A stretch of 64,000 nucleotides of DNA from Neobacillus vireti (GTDB lineage Bacteria; Bacillota; Bacilli; Bacillales; Cytobacillaceae): NCBI RefSeq assembly GCF_001026695.1, contig NZ_LDNB01000007.1, positions 437,556 through 501,555 on the forward strand. Reading direction: 5' to 3'. Position numbers and translations under genes: made by a program. Under the pieces are notes generated by a model. That model saw only the letters and a list, made by a program, of their open reading frames with translations. It searched no databases and had not been told where the DNA came from. Shown one piece after another: positions 1 through 8,390 of the stretch. Position 1 is the stretch's first letter; each line of letters begins with the position of its first letter.

Positions 1-291
1 GGTGACATATATGTTCAGCCCTCCAAAACAGAAGCACATTGTGTGGCGGTAGAGGAAGCAATCGCACTTAGAAGGCCGATTGTTGTAACTGATATTCCTT
101 CTTTTAATCAGCAAATTCAAAATGAAGAAACAGGAATTATAGTTGAACCGAATGCAAAAGGAATTGCCGAAGGAATAAAGCGATTAATCCAATCGCCTGA
201 ATTAAGAGCGCTATTAACAAAAAATTTACATAATACTTCAGACAGACACAAAGAGCAGTTAATGAAGTTTTACAGTTTAATTGAAAAATAG
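1..291 (+). CDS. GT4 glycosyltransferase, C-terminal part (cut by window edge)
   Basis: The reading frame is open from base 1 and ends with TAG at 289-291, so only the last ~96 codons are visible. It reads GDIYVQPS at the very start, followed by an E-rich segment (VAVEEAIAL) and RRPIVVTDIPSF, which is the nucleotide-sugar binding end of GT-B, family GT4 enzymes; the same GDIYVQPS block recurs in the GT4 genes further right. It should transfer a sugar from a nucleotide donor to the growing lipid-linked repeat unit on the cytoplasmic face of the membrane. A start inside this stretch would give a meaningless fragment, so it is annotated as 5'-partial. Confidence 0.85.
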   Translation, partial: GDIYVQPSKTEAHCVAVEEAIALRRPIVVTDIPSFNQQIQNEETGIIVEPNAKGIAEGIKRLIQSPELRALLTKNLHNTSDRHKEQLMKFYSLIEK

Positions 292-304
292 GGGAGGGGT
301 AAAA

Positions 305-613
305 TGGGGATACAATCTTGGTATCGGCAAGTGATATAGCGTTCTTGAAATGGTCGAGGCATTTGAAAAGACTTGCGGAAGAAGGTTTCCATTTAAGATT
401 ACTAAGCGCAGGCCAGGTGATGTAGCTATATGCTATGCTAATGCATTAAAGGCAAAACAAAAACTTGGTTGGAGAGCTGAAAAAGGCATTGAAGAAATGT
501 GTATAGATTCATGGCGATGGCAAGCGGAAAATCCTCATGGATATGAGCAAAGCAAAACGAATATCGAAAGTCCTCACTTATCTAATAGTGGGGATTTTTT
601 AATAAAGAGTTAA
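305..613 (+). pseudogene. Remnant of UDP-glucose 4-epimerase (GalE) C-terminus
   Basis: Translated from 311, the DNA reads YNLGIGK, then a TGA stop (332-334), then YSVLEMVEAFEK and further RRPGDVA, LGWRAEKGIEEMC and SWRWQAENPHGY. This is the conserved end of GalE, where the family has a glycine at the position of the stop (GKGYSVLEM). Only about the last 90 of ~330 residues remain and the N-terminal NAD-binding half is absent, so the piece cannot be an active epimerase. A good ribosome site (GGGGAGGGG at 292-299) and an ATG at 304 sit exactly at the break, but in another frame that stops after 11 codons. This looks like a recombination scar at the join of two polysaccharide modules. Confidence 0.8.
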
Positions 614-637
614 TAACATTTAAGTGAGGTTAGAAAA

Positions 638-778
638 GTGGCCCTATCCGTATCACTAACAGAGCAGAGATTATTAGAGATTATGGGAAAAATCTATATA
701 AAAGGACAGGAATCAGAAAAAATTAACGTCATAGAATTAATCGAGGAAATTAAGCAGCAAGTTGTACAGGAAAAATAA
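638..778 (+). CDS. Small hypothetical protein (46 aa)
   Basis: This short frame starts with GTG at 638 behind AAGTGAGGT (623-630) and ends with TAA at 776-778, 28 bp before the sugar transferase. The product is mildly charged with two short predicted helices (SLTEQRLLEIMGK and NVIELIEEIKQQ) and no membrane segment, cysteine or recognised domain. It is not SinI-like. It fills the gap between the GalE remnant and the next gene in the same direction, with a good ribosome site, which is the main reason to call it. Function unknown; it could also be the decayed end of a longer gene. Confidence 0.45.
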   Translation: MALSVSLTEQRLLEIMGKIYIKGQESEKINVIELIEEIKQQVVQEK

Positions 779-806
779 TTAATGGAATTGTAGGGGATGA
801 GCTGTA

Positions 807-1421
807 ATGAAGCGAATGTTTGATTTCTTAGTTTCATTGGTGTTATTTGTTTCTCTATTCCCTGTTTTTATGATCTTTGCCTTGTTGATAAAGTTAAAAT
901 TAGGATCTCCAATCATTTTCAAACAGCAGCGTCCTGGATTATATGGTAAACCATTTTACCTTTACAAATTAAGAACAATGACAAATGAAAAAGATCATAA
1001 TGGACAATTGCTGTCAGACTATAAAAGGAAGACCTCTTTTGGGAATTTTCTAAGAAGATATAGTTTAGATGAATATCCACAGCTAATAAATGTTATGAAA
1101 GGCGATATAAGTTTAGTTGGACCTAGACCATTATTAATGGAATACCTCCCGCTTTATACAAAGGAGCAATCAAAGCGTCACAATGTTAGACCAGGCATAA
1201 CGGGCTGGGCACAGGTGAATGGGCGGAATGCGATAACATGGGAAGAAAAATTTATCTTAGATGTCTGGTATGTTAACAATCGCACATTTCTCCTTGATAT
1301 GAAAATCTTATTTTTAACAGCTTGCAAGGTAGTGACATCAGAAGGAATAAACCAACCAGGAAACTCGACAATGGAAAGATTTACAGGTTCGAATCATGCG
1401 GTGAGAGGGGAGCATGGATGA
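807..1421 (+). CDS. Undecaprenyl-phosphate sugar-1-phosphate transferase (EpsL/PglC type)
   Basis: This 204-residue protein is the size of the short monotopic phosphoglycosyl transferases. It opens with a hydrophobic re-entrant segment (about residues 4-28), then KLRTM (~54-58), [13 protein letters not shown] and LVGPRPLL, the hallmark motifs of this family. It should move a sugar phosphate from a UDP-sugar onto undecaprenyl phosphate, starting the repeat unit. GGGGATGAG lies 8 bp before the ATG. Its stop overlaps the start of the following acetyltransferase (ATGA type overlap), and with the next two genes it forms an EpsLMN/PglCDE-like trio, pointing to an amino-sugar such as a bacillosamine-like residue as the first sugar. 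The exact sugar is inference. Confidence 0.92.
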   Translation: MKRMFDFLVSLVLFVSLFPVFMIFALLIKLKLGSPIIFKQQRPGLYGKPFYLYKLRTMTNEKDHNGQLLSDYKRKTSFGNFLRRYSLDEYPQLINVMKGDISLVGPRPLLMEYLPLYTKEQSKRHNVRPGITGWAQVNGRNAITWEEKFILDVWYVNNRTFLLDMKILFLTACKVVTSEGINQPGNSTMERFTGSNHAVRGEHG

Positions 1422-2068
1422 ATATCGCGGTAATTGGAAGTGGGGGTCACAGTAAGGTAATTTCCGATATGATACTTTCAAATAAGGATTATCATCTTAT
1501 AGGATATTTGGATGAAAAATACGAACATATAAGACTAGTGGAGGATACATTTTGTGGGCCAATTTCATCTGCAAAAAGATTGATTGGTCATTTTAAAGAC
1601 ATAAAATTCGTAATGGGTATCGGCGATAATAAAACACGGCAAATAATTGTTCGGAAATTAAACTTACCTAATGAATACTATGTAACGGTCAAACATAAAT
1701 CAGCCATTATTAGCCCTAGTTCAAAAATAGGATTTGGTACGGTGATTATGCCCAACGTAGTAATAAATGCAAATACCAAAGTCGGAGTACATTCAATAAT
1801 AAACACAGGTTCGATAATCGAGCATGATAGTATAATAGGTGACTTCACCCATGTGTGCCCTAGAGCTACACTAACAGGTAATGTTCAACTAGATGAAGGT
1901 TCCTTCGTTGGTGCAGGGGCAACGATTATTCCCAATATTCATATTAATGATTGGGCGATAATTGGCGCCGGAGCAACTGTCATTCATGATATTCCATCCT
2001 ATTGTACTGCTGTAGGTATTCCGGCCATGGTTAAAAAAACAAACCAAATAAGGGTGGAGGTTAATTAA
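1418..2068 (+). CDS. Sugar O/N-acetyltransferase, left-handed beta-helix (EpsM/PglD type)
   Basis: The start is placed at ATG 1418, behind GAGAGGGGA and overlapping the previous stop; a longer reading from 1322 would lie inside the upstream gene. The 216-residue product begins with a Rossmann-like element ([12 protein letters not shown]) and continues from ~85 to ~205 with hexapeptide repeats (for example [17 protein letters not shown]) forming a left-handed beta-helix. PglD/NeuD family members acetylate the amino group made by the partner aminotransferase using acetyl-CoA. The central histidine (residue ~126, in IIEHDS) fits the catalytic base of the family. It is placed between the initiating transferase and the aminotransferase, as in eps and pgl clusters. 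Confidence 0.9.
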   Translation: MNIAVIGSGGHSKVISDMILSNKDYHLIGYLDEKYEHIRLVEDTFCGPISSAKRLIGHFKDIKFVMGIGDNKTRQIIVRKLNLPNEYYVTVKHKSAIISPSSKIGFGTVIMPNVVINANTKVGVHSIINTGSIIEHDSIIGDFTHVCPRATLTGNVQLDEGSFVGAGATIIPNIHINDWAIIGAGATVIHDIPSYCTAVGIPAMVKKTNQIRVEVN

Positions 2069-3265
2069 TTGATAAATAAAACAAATAAGAAAAGGATCTT
2101 ACTATCTCCACCACATATGAGTGGGTATGAAAAAAAATATATTAATGAAGCATTTCAAACGAATTGGATTGCGCCATTAGGGCCAAATGTTGATGCTTTT
2201 GAAAATGAAATAGCAAATTATGTTAGAGCCGGTGATGCAGTTGCAGTTAGTTCAGGTACAGCAGCGATTCATTTGGCTCTTTGTTTATTAGATGTAAAAG
2301 AAGGAGACATAGTATTTTGTTCCAGCCTTACATTTATCGCAAGTGCTAATCCAATCATTTATCAGCGGGCAGTACCTGTATTTATTGATTCTGAACCCGA
2401 CACATGGAATATGTCACCTCTAGCACTTGAAAAAGCATTTAAAGATGCATTTCAGGAAGGGAAATTACCAAAGGCAGTCATTGTGGTTAATTTATATGGC
2501 CAGAGTGCAAAAATGGATGAAATTATCTCAATTTGTAACCATTATCATGTTCCAATAATCGAAGATGCTGCTGAGTCACTGGGTTCAACATATAAAGGGA
2601 AACCGAGTGGAACATTTGGGCGATTTGGAATTTTTTCATTTAATGGAAATAAAATTATCACCACATCTGGAGGTGGTATGCTCATTTCAAATGATACTGT
2701 GGCATTAAAAAAGGCACGTTTTTTAGCTGCACAAGCACGTGACCCAGCACCACATTATCAACATAGCAAGATAGGGTATAATTATCGACTGAGTAATATA
2801 TTGGCTGGGATTGGCAGAGCCCAACTAGAAATATTAGATGATAGAGTAAATACTCGAAGATTAATATTTGATCGATACTCTCAAGAATTATCTGAATTAC
2901 CTGGAATTTCATTTATGCCAGAATTAGAAAATACATTTTCTAATCGGTGGCTTACAGCCCTTACATTCAATGGAGCGGAGATTACAGCGGGAGAATTGTT
3001 AAAAGCTTTGGAGAATGAAAATATTGAAGCGCGGCCAGTATGGAAACCACTTCATTTACAACCAATCTTCAAAGGTACTAGATACTATTCACATAAGGAA
3101 AATGAGAATATTTCAGAATACCTATTTGAAAGTGGTATCTGTCTCCCCTCAGGCTCAAATTTAACAGAGGAAGAACAAATGAATGTAATTAATTGCATAA
3201 AAGATACGATTAACCATTTTTCTAAAGAAAGGAATGTTATCCATAATGAAAAAAATCTTGGATAA
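2069..3265 (+). CDS. PLP-dependent sugar aminotransferase (DegT/DnrJ/EryC1; EpsN/PglE type)
   Basis: The 398-residue protein starts with TTG at 2069, directly after the previous stop and 8 bp after GGTGGAGG. Fold type I features are clear: SSGTAAIHLAL near residue 61, EDAAESLGS with the cofactor-binding Asp near 166, and SFNGNKIITTSGGGM with the Schiff-base lysine at ~195. These enzymes aminate 4-keto sugars of UDP- or dTDP-activated hexoses with glutamate as donor. Together with the two preceding genes it would make and load an acetamido sugar. The dehydratase that makes the keto sugar (EpsC/PglF type) is not in the window and may lie to the left. Confidence 0.93.
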   Translation: MINKTNKKRILLSPPHMSGYEKKYINEAFQTNWIAPLGPNVDAFENEIANYVRAGDAVAVSSGTAAIHLALCLLDVKEGDIVFCSSLTFIASANPIIYQRAVPVFIDSEPDTWNMSPLALEKAFKDAFQEGKLPKAVIVVNLYGQSAKMDEIISICNHYHVPIIEDAAESLGSTYKGKPSGTFGRFGIFSFNGNKIITTSGGGMLISNDTVALKKARFLAAQARDPAPHYQHSKIGYNYRLSNILAGIGRAQLEILDDRVNTRRLIFDRYSQELSELPGISFMPELENTFSNRWLTALTFNGAEITAGELLKALENENIEARPVWKPLHLQPIFKGTRYYSHKENENISEYLFESGICLPSGSNLTEEEQMNVINCIKDTINHFSKERNVIHNEKNLG

Positions 3266-3280
3266 AAATGGGTAAAATAT

Positions 3281-3631
3281 ATGATTGGGAGAAATATTTA
3301 TGAAATTCGATTAAAAAAAGGGCTTTCGTTATCGGAATTAGCGGAAAGAGCGAATATATCTAAATCATATTTAAGTAATATCGAACGAAATCTAAATCAA
3401 AACCCATCCATTCATATTATTAAAAAGCTGGCAGCCGTTTTAGATGTAGATTTAAGGTCATTGGTGAAGACAGAAATAAACGAAGAAAGACAACAATATT
3501 TGGATCGGGAATGGCTTGATTTTATTAATGAACTAAAAGAATCAGGTGTTGAAAAAGAACAAATTCAGGAGTATAAAACTTTAATTGAATTTATTAAATG
3601 GAAAAATGAACAAATAGGGGAAAAGAAATAA
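3281..3631 (+). CDS. SinR-like XRE transcription regulator
   Basis: This 116-residue protein has an N-terminal helix-turn-helix (about residues 5-60, SLSELAERANISKSYLSNIER) closely resembling SinR, and a C-terminal Sin domain (about 73-108, LDREWLDFINELKESG) used by SinR for tetramer formation and SinI binding. In Bacillus subtilis SinR represses the eps operon through GTTCTYT boxes. The start has only a weak ribosome site, but the start MIGRNIYEIR lines up with SinR. It sits inside the polysaccharide cluster, between the aminotransferase and a GT2 gene, and no SinI-like gene is adjacent. GTTCTTT inverted repeats at two internal promoters are candidate targets. Confidence 0.88.
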   Translation: MIGRNIYEIRLKKGLSLSELAERANISKSYLSNIERNLNQNPSIHIIKKLAAVLDVDLRSLVKTEINEERQQYLDREWLDFINELKESGVEKEQIQEYKTLIEFIKWKNEQIGEKK

Positions 3632-3632
3632 A

Positions 3633-4664
3633 ATGGAACCTAATAAAGTAAGTGTGGTTGTTCCCATTTATAAAGTAGAAAAATATCTTAATAGATGTGT
3701 CGATTCAATTATTAATCAAACATATTCACATTTAGAAATTATATTAATTAATGATGGATCACCAGATAAGTCCGGAACAATCGCAGAGGAATACGCTAAA
3801 TTAGATAACCGAATAAAAGTTATTCATAAAGAAAATGGTGGCTTATCTGATGCAAGAAATTTTGGTGTGCAGTATGTTACAGGTGATTTTACACTTTTTG
3901 TCGATAGTGATGATTGGATAGAAGTTAATATGATAACAGAATTAGTGCATAACAGTCTGAAGTTTAAAGCTGATGTCGTTCAATCGGCTTTTTATTATGC
4001 ACATCAGGATCATCTGCTTTTCGATAATCGGTTTTATCAAAAGGATGATCCTCCAATTATTCTAGACAATGAAGCTCTTATGGCAGAGTTAGTCATGAAC
4101 GAAAGAGTGAAAAATTTTGCCTGGGGTAAGCTTTATAAAACCGAAATCATTAGAGATATTCCCTTTAAAAAAGGAGTTTTATTTGAAGATGTGTTTTGGG
4201 CACATTTAGTCATGAAAAGAGTAAAAACTTATTTAATCCTACATCAACCTCTATGCTACTATTTTCAGCGAGGTGACAGTATTGTTTCTGACTACAGCCC
4301 CAGAAACTTAGATATTATTAAAGGTTTGAAGGAAAGGCAAATTTTTATAGAGGAATTCTATAAAAATTTATCTAACGAGTCCTATAAGGTGCTCTTAAAA
4401 ACGATATTCATTCATTACAACCTGCTTTTAGTAAATAGAAAAAAAGATCCTAAAGGAACGAATAAAAAAGAGTTACAAATTTACATCAAAAAGAATTATG
4501 TAAAATTTATTAATGCGGCAGAAAAAGATAATAATTTGAAAAAGCAGCTGTTATTGTTTTCAATCCACCCATATTTTAATATCTTGTTTTTATTTTTTAG
4601 GAAGTTATTACGAAAGTTTAAGATTGTGCCAACACCTTTAGGGTTAGAGAAAATCAATCTTTAA
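3633..4664 (+). CDS. GT2 glycosyltransferase
   Basis: A 343-residue GT-A enzyme, beginning SVVVPIYKVEKYL, with the nucleotide-binding LINDGSPDKSG segment and the metal-binding VDSDDW motif near residues 90-95. AGGGGA precedes the ATG by about 14 bp, and the gene follows the regulator with a 1-bp gap, so it is co-transcribed. The C-terminal third ends in a hydrophobic, basic stretch typical of EpsJ/EpsE-like enzymes that dock on the membrane. It should add one sugar to the lipid-linked repeat; donor and linkage cannot be read from sequence. Confidence 0.88.
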   Translation: MEPNKVSVVVPIYKVEKYLNRCVDSIINQTYSHLEIILINDGSPDKSGTIAEEYAKLDNRIKVIHKENGGLSDARNFGVQYVTGDFTLFVDSDDWIEVNMITELVHNSLKFKADVVQSAFYYAHQDHLLFDNRFYQKDDPPIILDNEALMAELVMNERVKNFAWGKLYKTEIIRDIPFKKGVLFEDVFWAHLVMKRVKTYLILHQPLCYYFQRGDSIVSDYSPRNLDIIKGLKERQIFIEEFYKNLSNESYKVLLKTIFIHYNLLLVNRKKDPKGTNKKELQIYIKKNYVKFINAAEKDNNLKKQLLLFSIHPYFNILFLFFRKLLRKFKIVPTPLGLEKINL

Positions 4665-4740
4665 GCAATAGGAGTTCAATAGATGACAAATTGTATACTA
4701 TGGTTCAATGCTTTTTCTATGCAAAGGGGAAGCTTTTTCT

Positions 4741-5934
4741 ATGTCTAATTTTATTGCATCATTTAAAAATTATATTGCTTTTGCCATCATTTATTTGTTT
4801 AATTGCCTACCAATAAAGAATAATAAAATCTTCTGTTTTAGTTACTATGGGACTCAATATGGCTGTAATCCAAAATATATTACAGAATATATTCTCAAGA
4901 ATTACCCAAAGGACAGATTTGATGTTGTTTGGGCATTCAATGATACAAATAAACCGCATTTAACTGGTATTAGAAAAGTTAAAACAATGTCCTTACGGTA
5001 TTTTTATGAGATATGCACATCAAAGGTAATAATAACTAATTTTAGAACAACTGAATTATTCGTAAAAAGAAAAAGTCAATTTTACATCCAAACATGGCAT
5101 AGTTCACTGCGCTTAAAACAAATCGAAAAGGATGCTGAGGGTTCCTTGCCACAAGATTATGTCGAGATGGCCAAAAAGGATTCGCAAAAATGCGATTTAT
5201 TATTATCTGGATGTGTATTTAGTACTAACATCTTCAAAAGAGCGTTTTGGTATGATGGTAATATATTTGAACACGGCACACCTAGAAATGACATTCTTTT
5301 TCAAAATGATTCAGTAATGAGGAAGAAGATTTTAAAATTGATAAACATACCAATTGATTCAAAGGTAGTTTTATATGCTCCAACGTTTAGAAAAGATAAT
5401 AATCTCGAAGTTTATAATATTGATTATCAATTGGTTTCTGAAAAATTAAGAGAAAAGTTCGGGGGCAATTGGACATTTTTAGTAAAGTTGCACCCGCACT
5501 TGGCCGCAAAATCTAATCAATTAATGAAGGGAAAAAATATCATTGATGTAACATCATTTGATGATACACAAGAACTCTTAAGTATAACGGACATATTAAT
5601 TTCAGATTATTCATCTCTTATGTTTGATTTTGGTATAACCAAGCGGCCATGCTTTTTATATGTACCTGATTTACTCGATTATACCAACAATGATAGAAAT
5701 TTATATTTTGATTCAAAGGAACTCCCTTTTATCAGTGCAAACAGCAATGACGAACTAATTGAGAAAATTGACAGCTTTAATCAGCAGGAATACAACGATA
5801 ATTTGATTAGATTTTTAGATAGTATTGGATCATTCGAAGATGGCAATGCCTGTGAAAATTTGCTGCAGCAAATAAATGAAATTTGCTTTAGTAGGAATAG
5901 GAAGGGGAATAGTTATGGTACAGAAGCCGTATAA
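4741..5934 (+). CDS. CDP-glycerol:poly/glycerophosphotransferase family protein (TagB/TagF-like)
   Basis: The ATG at 4741 is preferred because AAAGGGGAAG lies 6-7 bp upstream; an ATG at 4708 in the same frame has no ribosome site. The 397-residue product carries the family blocks TWHSSLRLKQIEKD, HGTPRNDIL, YAPTFRKDN, VKLHPHL and ISDYSSLMFDF. Such enzymes transfer glycerol phosphate (or a related polyol phosphate) from the CDP-activated form, at the inner membrane face. The length matches a single-transfer or short-chain primase more than a long TagF polymerase. The next gene makes the CDP-activated donor, so the polymer probably carries glycerol-phosphate substituents. Confidence 0.88.
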   Translation: MSNFIASFKNYIAFAIIYLFNCLPIKNNKIFCFSYYGTQYGCNPKYITEYILKNYPKDRFDVVWAFNDTNKPHLTGIRKVKTMSLRYFYEICTSKVIITNFRTTELFVKRKSQFYIQTWHSSLRLKQIEKDAEGSLPQDYVEMAKKDSQKCDLLLSGCVFSTNIFKRAFWYDGNIFEHGTPRNDILFQNDSVMRKKILKLINIPIDSKVVLYAPTFRKDNNLEVYNIDYQLVSEKLREKFGGNWTFLVKLHPHLAAKSNQLMKGKNIIDVTSFDDTQELLSITDILISDYSSLMFDFGITKRPCFLYVPDLLDYTNNDRNLYFDSKELPFISANSNDELIEKIDSFNQQEYNDNLIRFLDSIGSFEDGNACENLLQQINEICFSRNRKGNSYGTEAV

Positions 5935-6355
5935 AATTGGCTATACAACTGGTGTATTTGACTTATTTCATGTTGGACATCTAAATATTTTAAAAAGCGC
6001 GAAAGCGCAATGCGATTATCTAATTGTTGGCATAAGTACTGATGAATTAGTTTGGGTGTATAAAAAGAAGCAGCCCGTTATTCCATATCGTGAAAGAACG
6101 CAAATTATTGAATCAGTAAAGTATGTAGATCGGGTCGTTCCCCAAATAAATAGAGATAAATATTCGGCATGGGAACAGATAAAGTTTGACATCATGTTCG
6201 TGGGTGATGATTGGAAAGGTGATCCCTTATTTAATGAAGTTGAAAAGAAATTCAACCAACAAGGGGTAGAAATTGTCTATTTTCCATATACACATGGTGT
6301 ATCATCAACGATCGTAAAGAAAAAGATCGAACAAAAGGAAATAGTAAGTTTATGA
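5915..6355 (+). CDS. Glycerol-3-phosphate cytidylyltransferase-like (TagD family)
   Basis: The start is set at ATG 5915, 8 bp after GGAAGGGGA, giving a 146-residue protein that overlaps the previous gene by 20 bp. The nucleotidyl-transferase signature HVGH is at residues 19-22, and GVSST near the end corresponds to the RTEGISTT motif of TagD, with RTEGI weakly kept. TagD makes CDP-glycerol from CTP and glycerol 3-phosphate. It pairs with the preceding glycerophosphotransferase, giving a self-contained CDP-glycerol module inside the polysaccharide cluster. Related enzymes can activate other polyol phosphates, so glycerol is likely, not proven. Confidence 0.85.
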   Translation: MVQKPYKIGYTTGVFDLFHVGHLNILKSAKAQCDYLIVGISTDELVWVYKKKQPVIPYRERTQIIESVKYVDRVVPQINRDKYSAWEQIKFDIMFVGDDWKGDPLFNEVEKKFNQQGVEIVYFPYTHGVSSTIVKKKIEQKEIVSL

Positions 6356-7347
6356 AACCCGTAATAAGTATTATTGTACCTGTTTATAATCTAGAAGCAT
6401 ACTTGGAAAAATGTATTAAGAGTATAATCATCCAAACTATTAAAAATATTGAAGTAATTCTGATTAATGACGGGTCGACTGATGAAAGTGGAGTTATATG
6501 CGATAGCTATGCAAGTATGGATTGCAGGATAAAGGTTATTCACAAGAAAAATGGTGGACTTAGTTCTGCTAGGAATGCGGGTATGAAAATCGCAAGCGGA
6601 GAATATATAGGGTTCGTAGATGGTGACGATTATGTGGATAGAAATATGTTCGGAGAGCTTTATTGGTTATGTGAAAATACAAATAGTGATATATCCATTT
6701 GTAAGTTTGGAAGGGAACTTAATGAAAATTTATCCAATGAGATGACAGAAAAACCTTTTTGTGAAGAAATGGATAAAATAGAAGCGATGAGACAGCTGTT
6801 TAAAGGGGAATTATATAGGTTTTCAGTCTGTAATAAACTATTTAAGAAAAGTTGTTTTGAAAATATCGTTTTTCCAGAAGGCAGAATTCATGAAGATTTA
6901 TCGACAACTTATAAATTATTTTCTAATGCAAATAAAGTCGTTTATACAAATTATATAGGATATATTTACGTGAAAAGAGACAATAGTATTTTAGCTTCCA
7001 GATTCAATGAAAAGAGGTTGGATGCGTTTACTGGCTGGGAAGAGATCCTAGCGTTTATGAAACAAAAATACCCGCAACTATCCAGTGAAGTTAATGCCTG
7101 CTTTGTCTATTCATGTGTCGATAATGGTTATTACATTCTAAATCAAGTTGTTGGCAAAAAAGAAAGGGAAAAGTATTTGCTCTATATTCAATCGTATGTG
7201 AGAAAGTATTATAAAGACATTATTAAGAATGCTGCTTTAACCGTTAAATATAAGAAATTAATTTCAATCATAAACATTAGTGTTAGATTGTTTATTTTGT
7301 CACATGCACTAAATAATTTTAGGAATGATAAATTACGAAAGGGGTGA
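6352..7347 (+). CDS. GT2 glycosyltransferase
   Basis: This 331-residue GT-A enzyme overlaps the previous stop by 4 bp (ATGA), a sign of translational coupling. It starts with SIIVPVYNLEAYLEKC, has LINDGSTDESG and the metal-binding DGDD (VDGDDYVD) near residue 88. It is one of five related GT2 genes in the cluster. Its C-terminal region is basic and partly hydrophobic, as expected for an enzyme acting on an undecaprenyl-linked acceptor. The sugar transferred is not known. Confidence 0.88.
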   Translation: MKPVISIIVPVYNLEAYLEKCIKSIIIQTIKNIEVILINDGSTDESGVICDSYASMDCRIKVIHKKNGGLSSARNAGMKIASGEYIGFVDGDDYVDRNMFGELYWLCENTNSDISICKFGRELNENLSNEMTEKPFCEEMDKIEAMRQLFKGELYRFSVCNKLFKKSCFENIVFPEGRIHEDLSTTYKLFSNANKVVYTNYIGYIYVKRDNSILASRFNEKRLDAFTGWEEILAFMKQKYPQLSSEVNACFVYSCVDNGYYILNQVVGKKEREKYLLYIQSYVRKYYKDIIKNAALTVKYKKLISIINISVRLFILSHALNNFRNDKLRKG

Positions 7348-7353
7348 ACATAA

Positions 7354-8346
7354 ATGAATCCAAAAATAAGCATAATTGTGCCGATTTATAATGTTGAAAA
7401 CTATTTAAGAAAGTGCGTAGACTCAATTTTATCACAAACATTTAAAGATTTTGAACTTATCCTTGTCGATGATGGCTCACCCGATAATTGTGGAATAATT
7501 TGCGATAACTATGCAGAAAGTGACCAGAGAATTAAAGTCGTACACAAAGAAAATGAAGGAGTTTCATCGGCAAGAAATACTGGGATTAGGATGGCTAAAG
7601 GTAAATATATTGGGTTTATTGATAGTGATGATTATATTGATAATAGAATGTATGAAATTTTATATACTAGTGCTGAATTGCATTCATCGGATGTAGTTGT
7701 TTGTGACTTATTAAAAGTACATGGTGATGAAGTTTCGGTAAAAAAATATAAAAAAGAATTTAGTTTATTACATTATTCGAATATCGAAGCTTTAAATCAA
7801 TTATATACAAATGAACCTGAAAAAGCTGCTGTATGGGTATATTCTTGGAATAAATTATATAAAAGCTGGCTATTTAAAGATATAAGATTTTCAGCTGGGA
7901 AAATTTATGAAGACGAATTTATAGCACATAAAATTCTTTATCATAGCACAAAAATTACGTATGTTCCCGAAACATTATATTACTATTTTCAAAGAACTAA
8001 TAGTTATATAGGTTCTGAATTTAGTACAAAAAAATTTGATCGGGTATATGCCCTTAAAGAACGGGCAGATTTCTTTAAAAAAATAAATCAAATTAGCTTA
8101 CATGATCTGGCAATGAGGAACTTTATGGAAGTGTTTTTCTGGTATTACTCAAAAGCTCAATCAGACTTAAATAATGTCAATACAGAAATAAAAGTATTGA
8201 AAAGAACATTAAATAGAAGTGTAGTATCTTTAATGAAAAATCCACTAATAGGATGGAAGCAAAAGGTTTTTATATTATTATTTGTAATCTATCCTTTTGT
8301 ATACAGGTTTAAATGGATAAAAGGGAAAAAACTTAAAAGCACGTAA
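7354..8346 (+). CDS. GT2 glycosyltransferase
   Basis: A 330-residue GT-A glycosyltransferase with SIIVPIYNVENYLRKC at the start, LVDDGSPDNCG and the IDSDDYID metal-binding motif. It begins 6 bp after the previous stop behind AAAGGGGTGA. It is a close paralogue of the gene that follows: both share the ALKERADFF / ALKERVDFF block and the LKRTLNRS segment near the end, so this pair is probably a tandem duplication that later diverged in acceptor specificity. Confidence 0.88.
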   Translation: MNPKISIIVPIYNVENYLRKCVDSILSQTFKDFELILVDDGSPDNCGIICDNYAESDQRIKVVHKENEGVSSARNTGIRMAKGKYIGFIDSDDYIDNRMYEILYTSAELHSSDVVVCDLLKVHGDEVSVKKYKKEFSLLHYSNIEALNQLYTNEPEKAAVWVYSWNKLYKSWLFKDIRFSAGKIYEDEFIAHKILYHSTKITYVPETLYYYFQRTNSYIGSEFSTKKFDRVYALKERADFFKKINQISLHDLAMRNFMEVFFWYYSKAQSDLNNVNTEIKVLKRTLNRSVVSLMKNPLIGWKQKVFILLFVIYPFVYRFKWIKGKKLKST

Positions 8347-8390
8347 GAATGTTTATAGAAGCTTAAATATTGAAAGGGTGGTTTAAGATA

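Noticed and set aside
45-52. GGCGGTAG, like the ops element of RfaH-controlled polysaccharide operons
   Set aside because: It is inside the coding sequence of the first glycosyltransferase, not in a leader, and ops/RfaH control belongs to Gram-negative bacteria.
1322-1417. Longer start for the acetyltransferase
   Set aside because: It lies inside the upstream sugar transferase and lacks a ribosome site; ATG 1418 has a good one and the family start.
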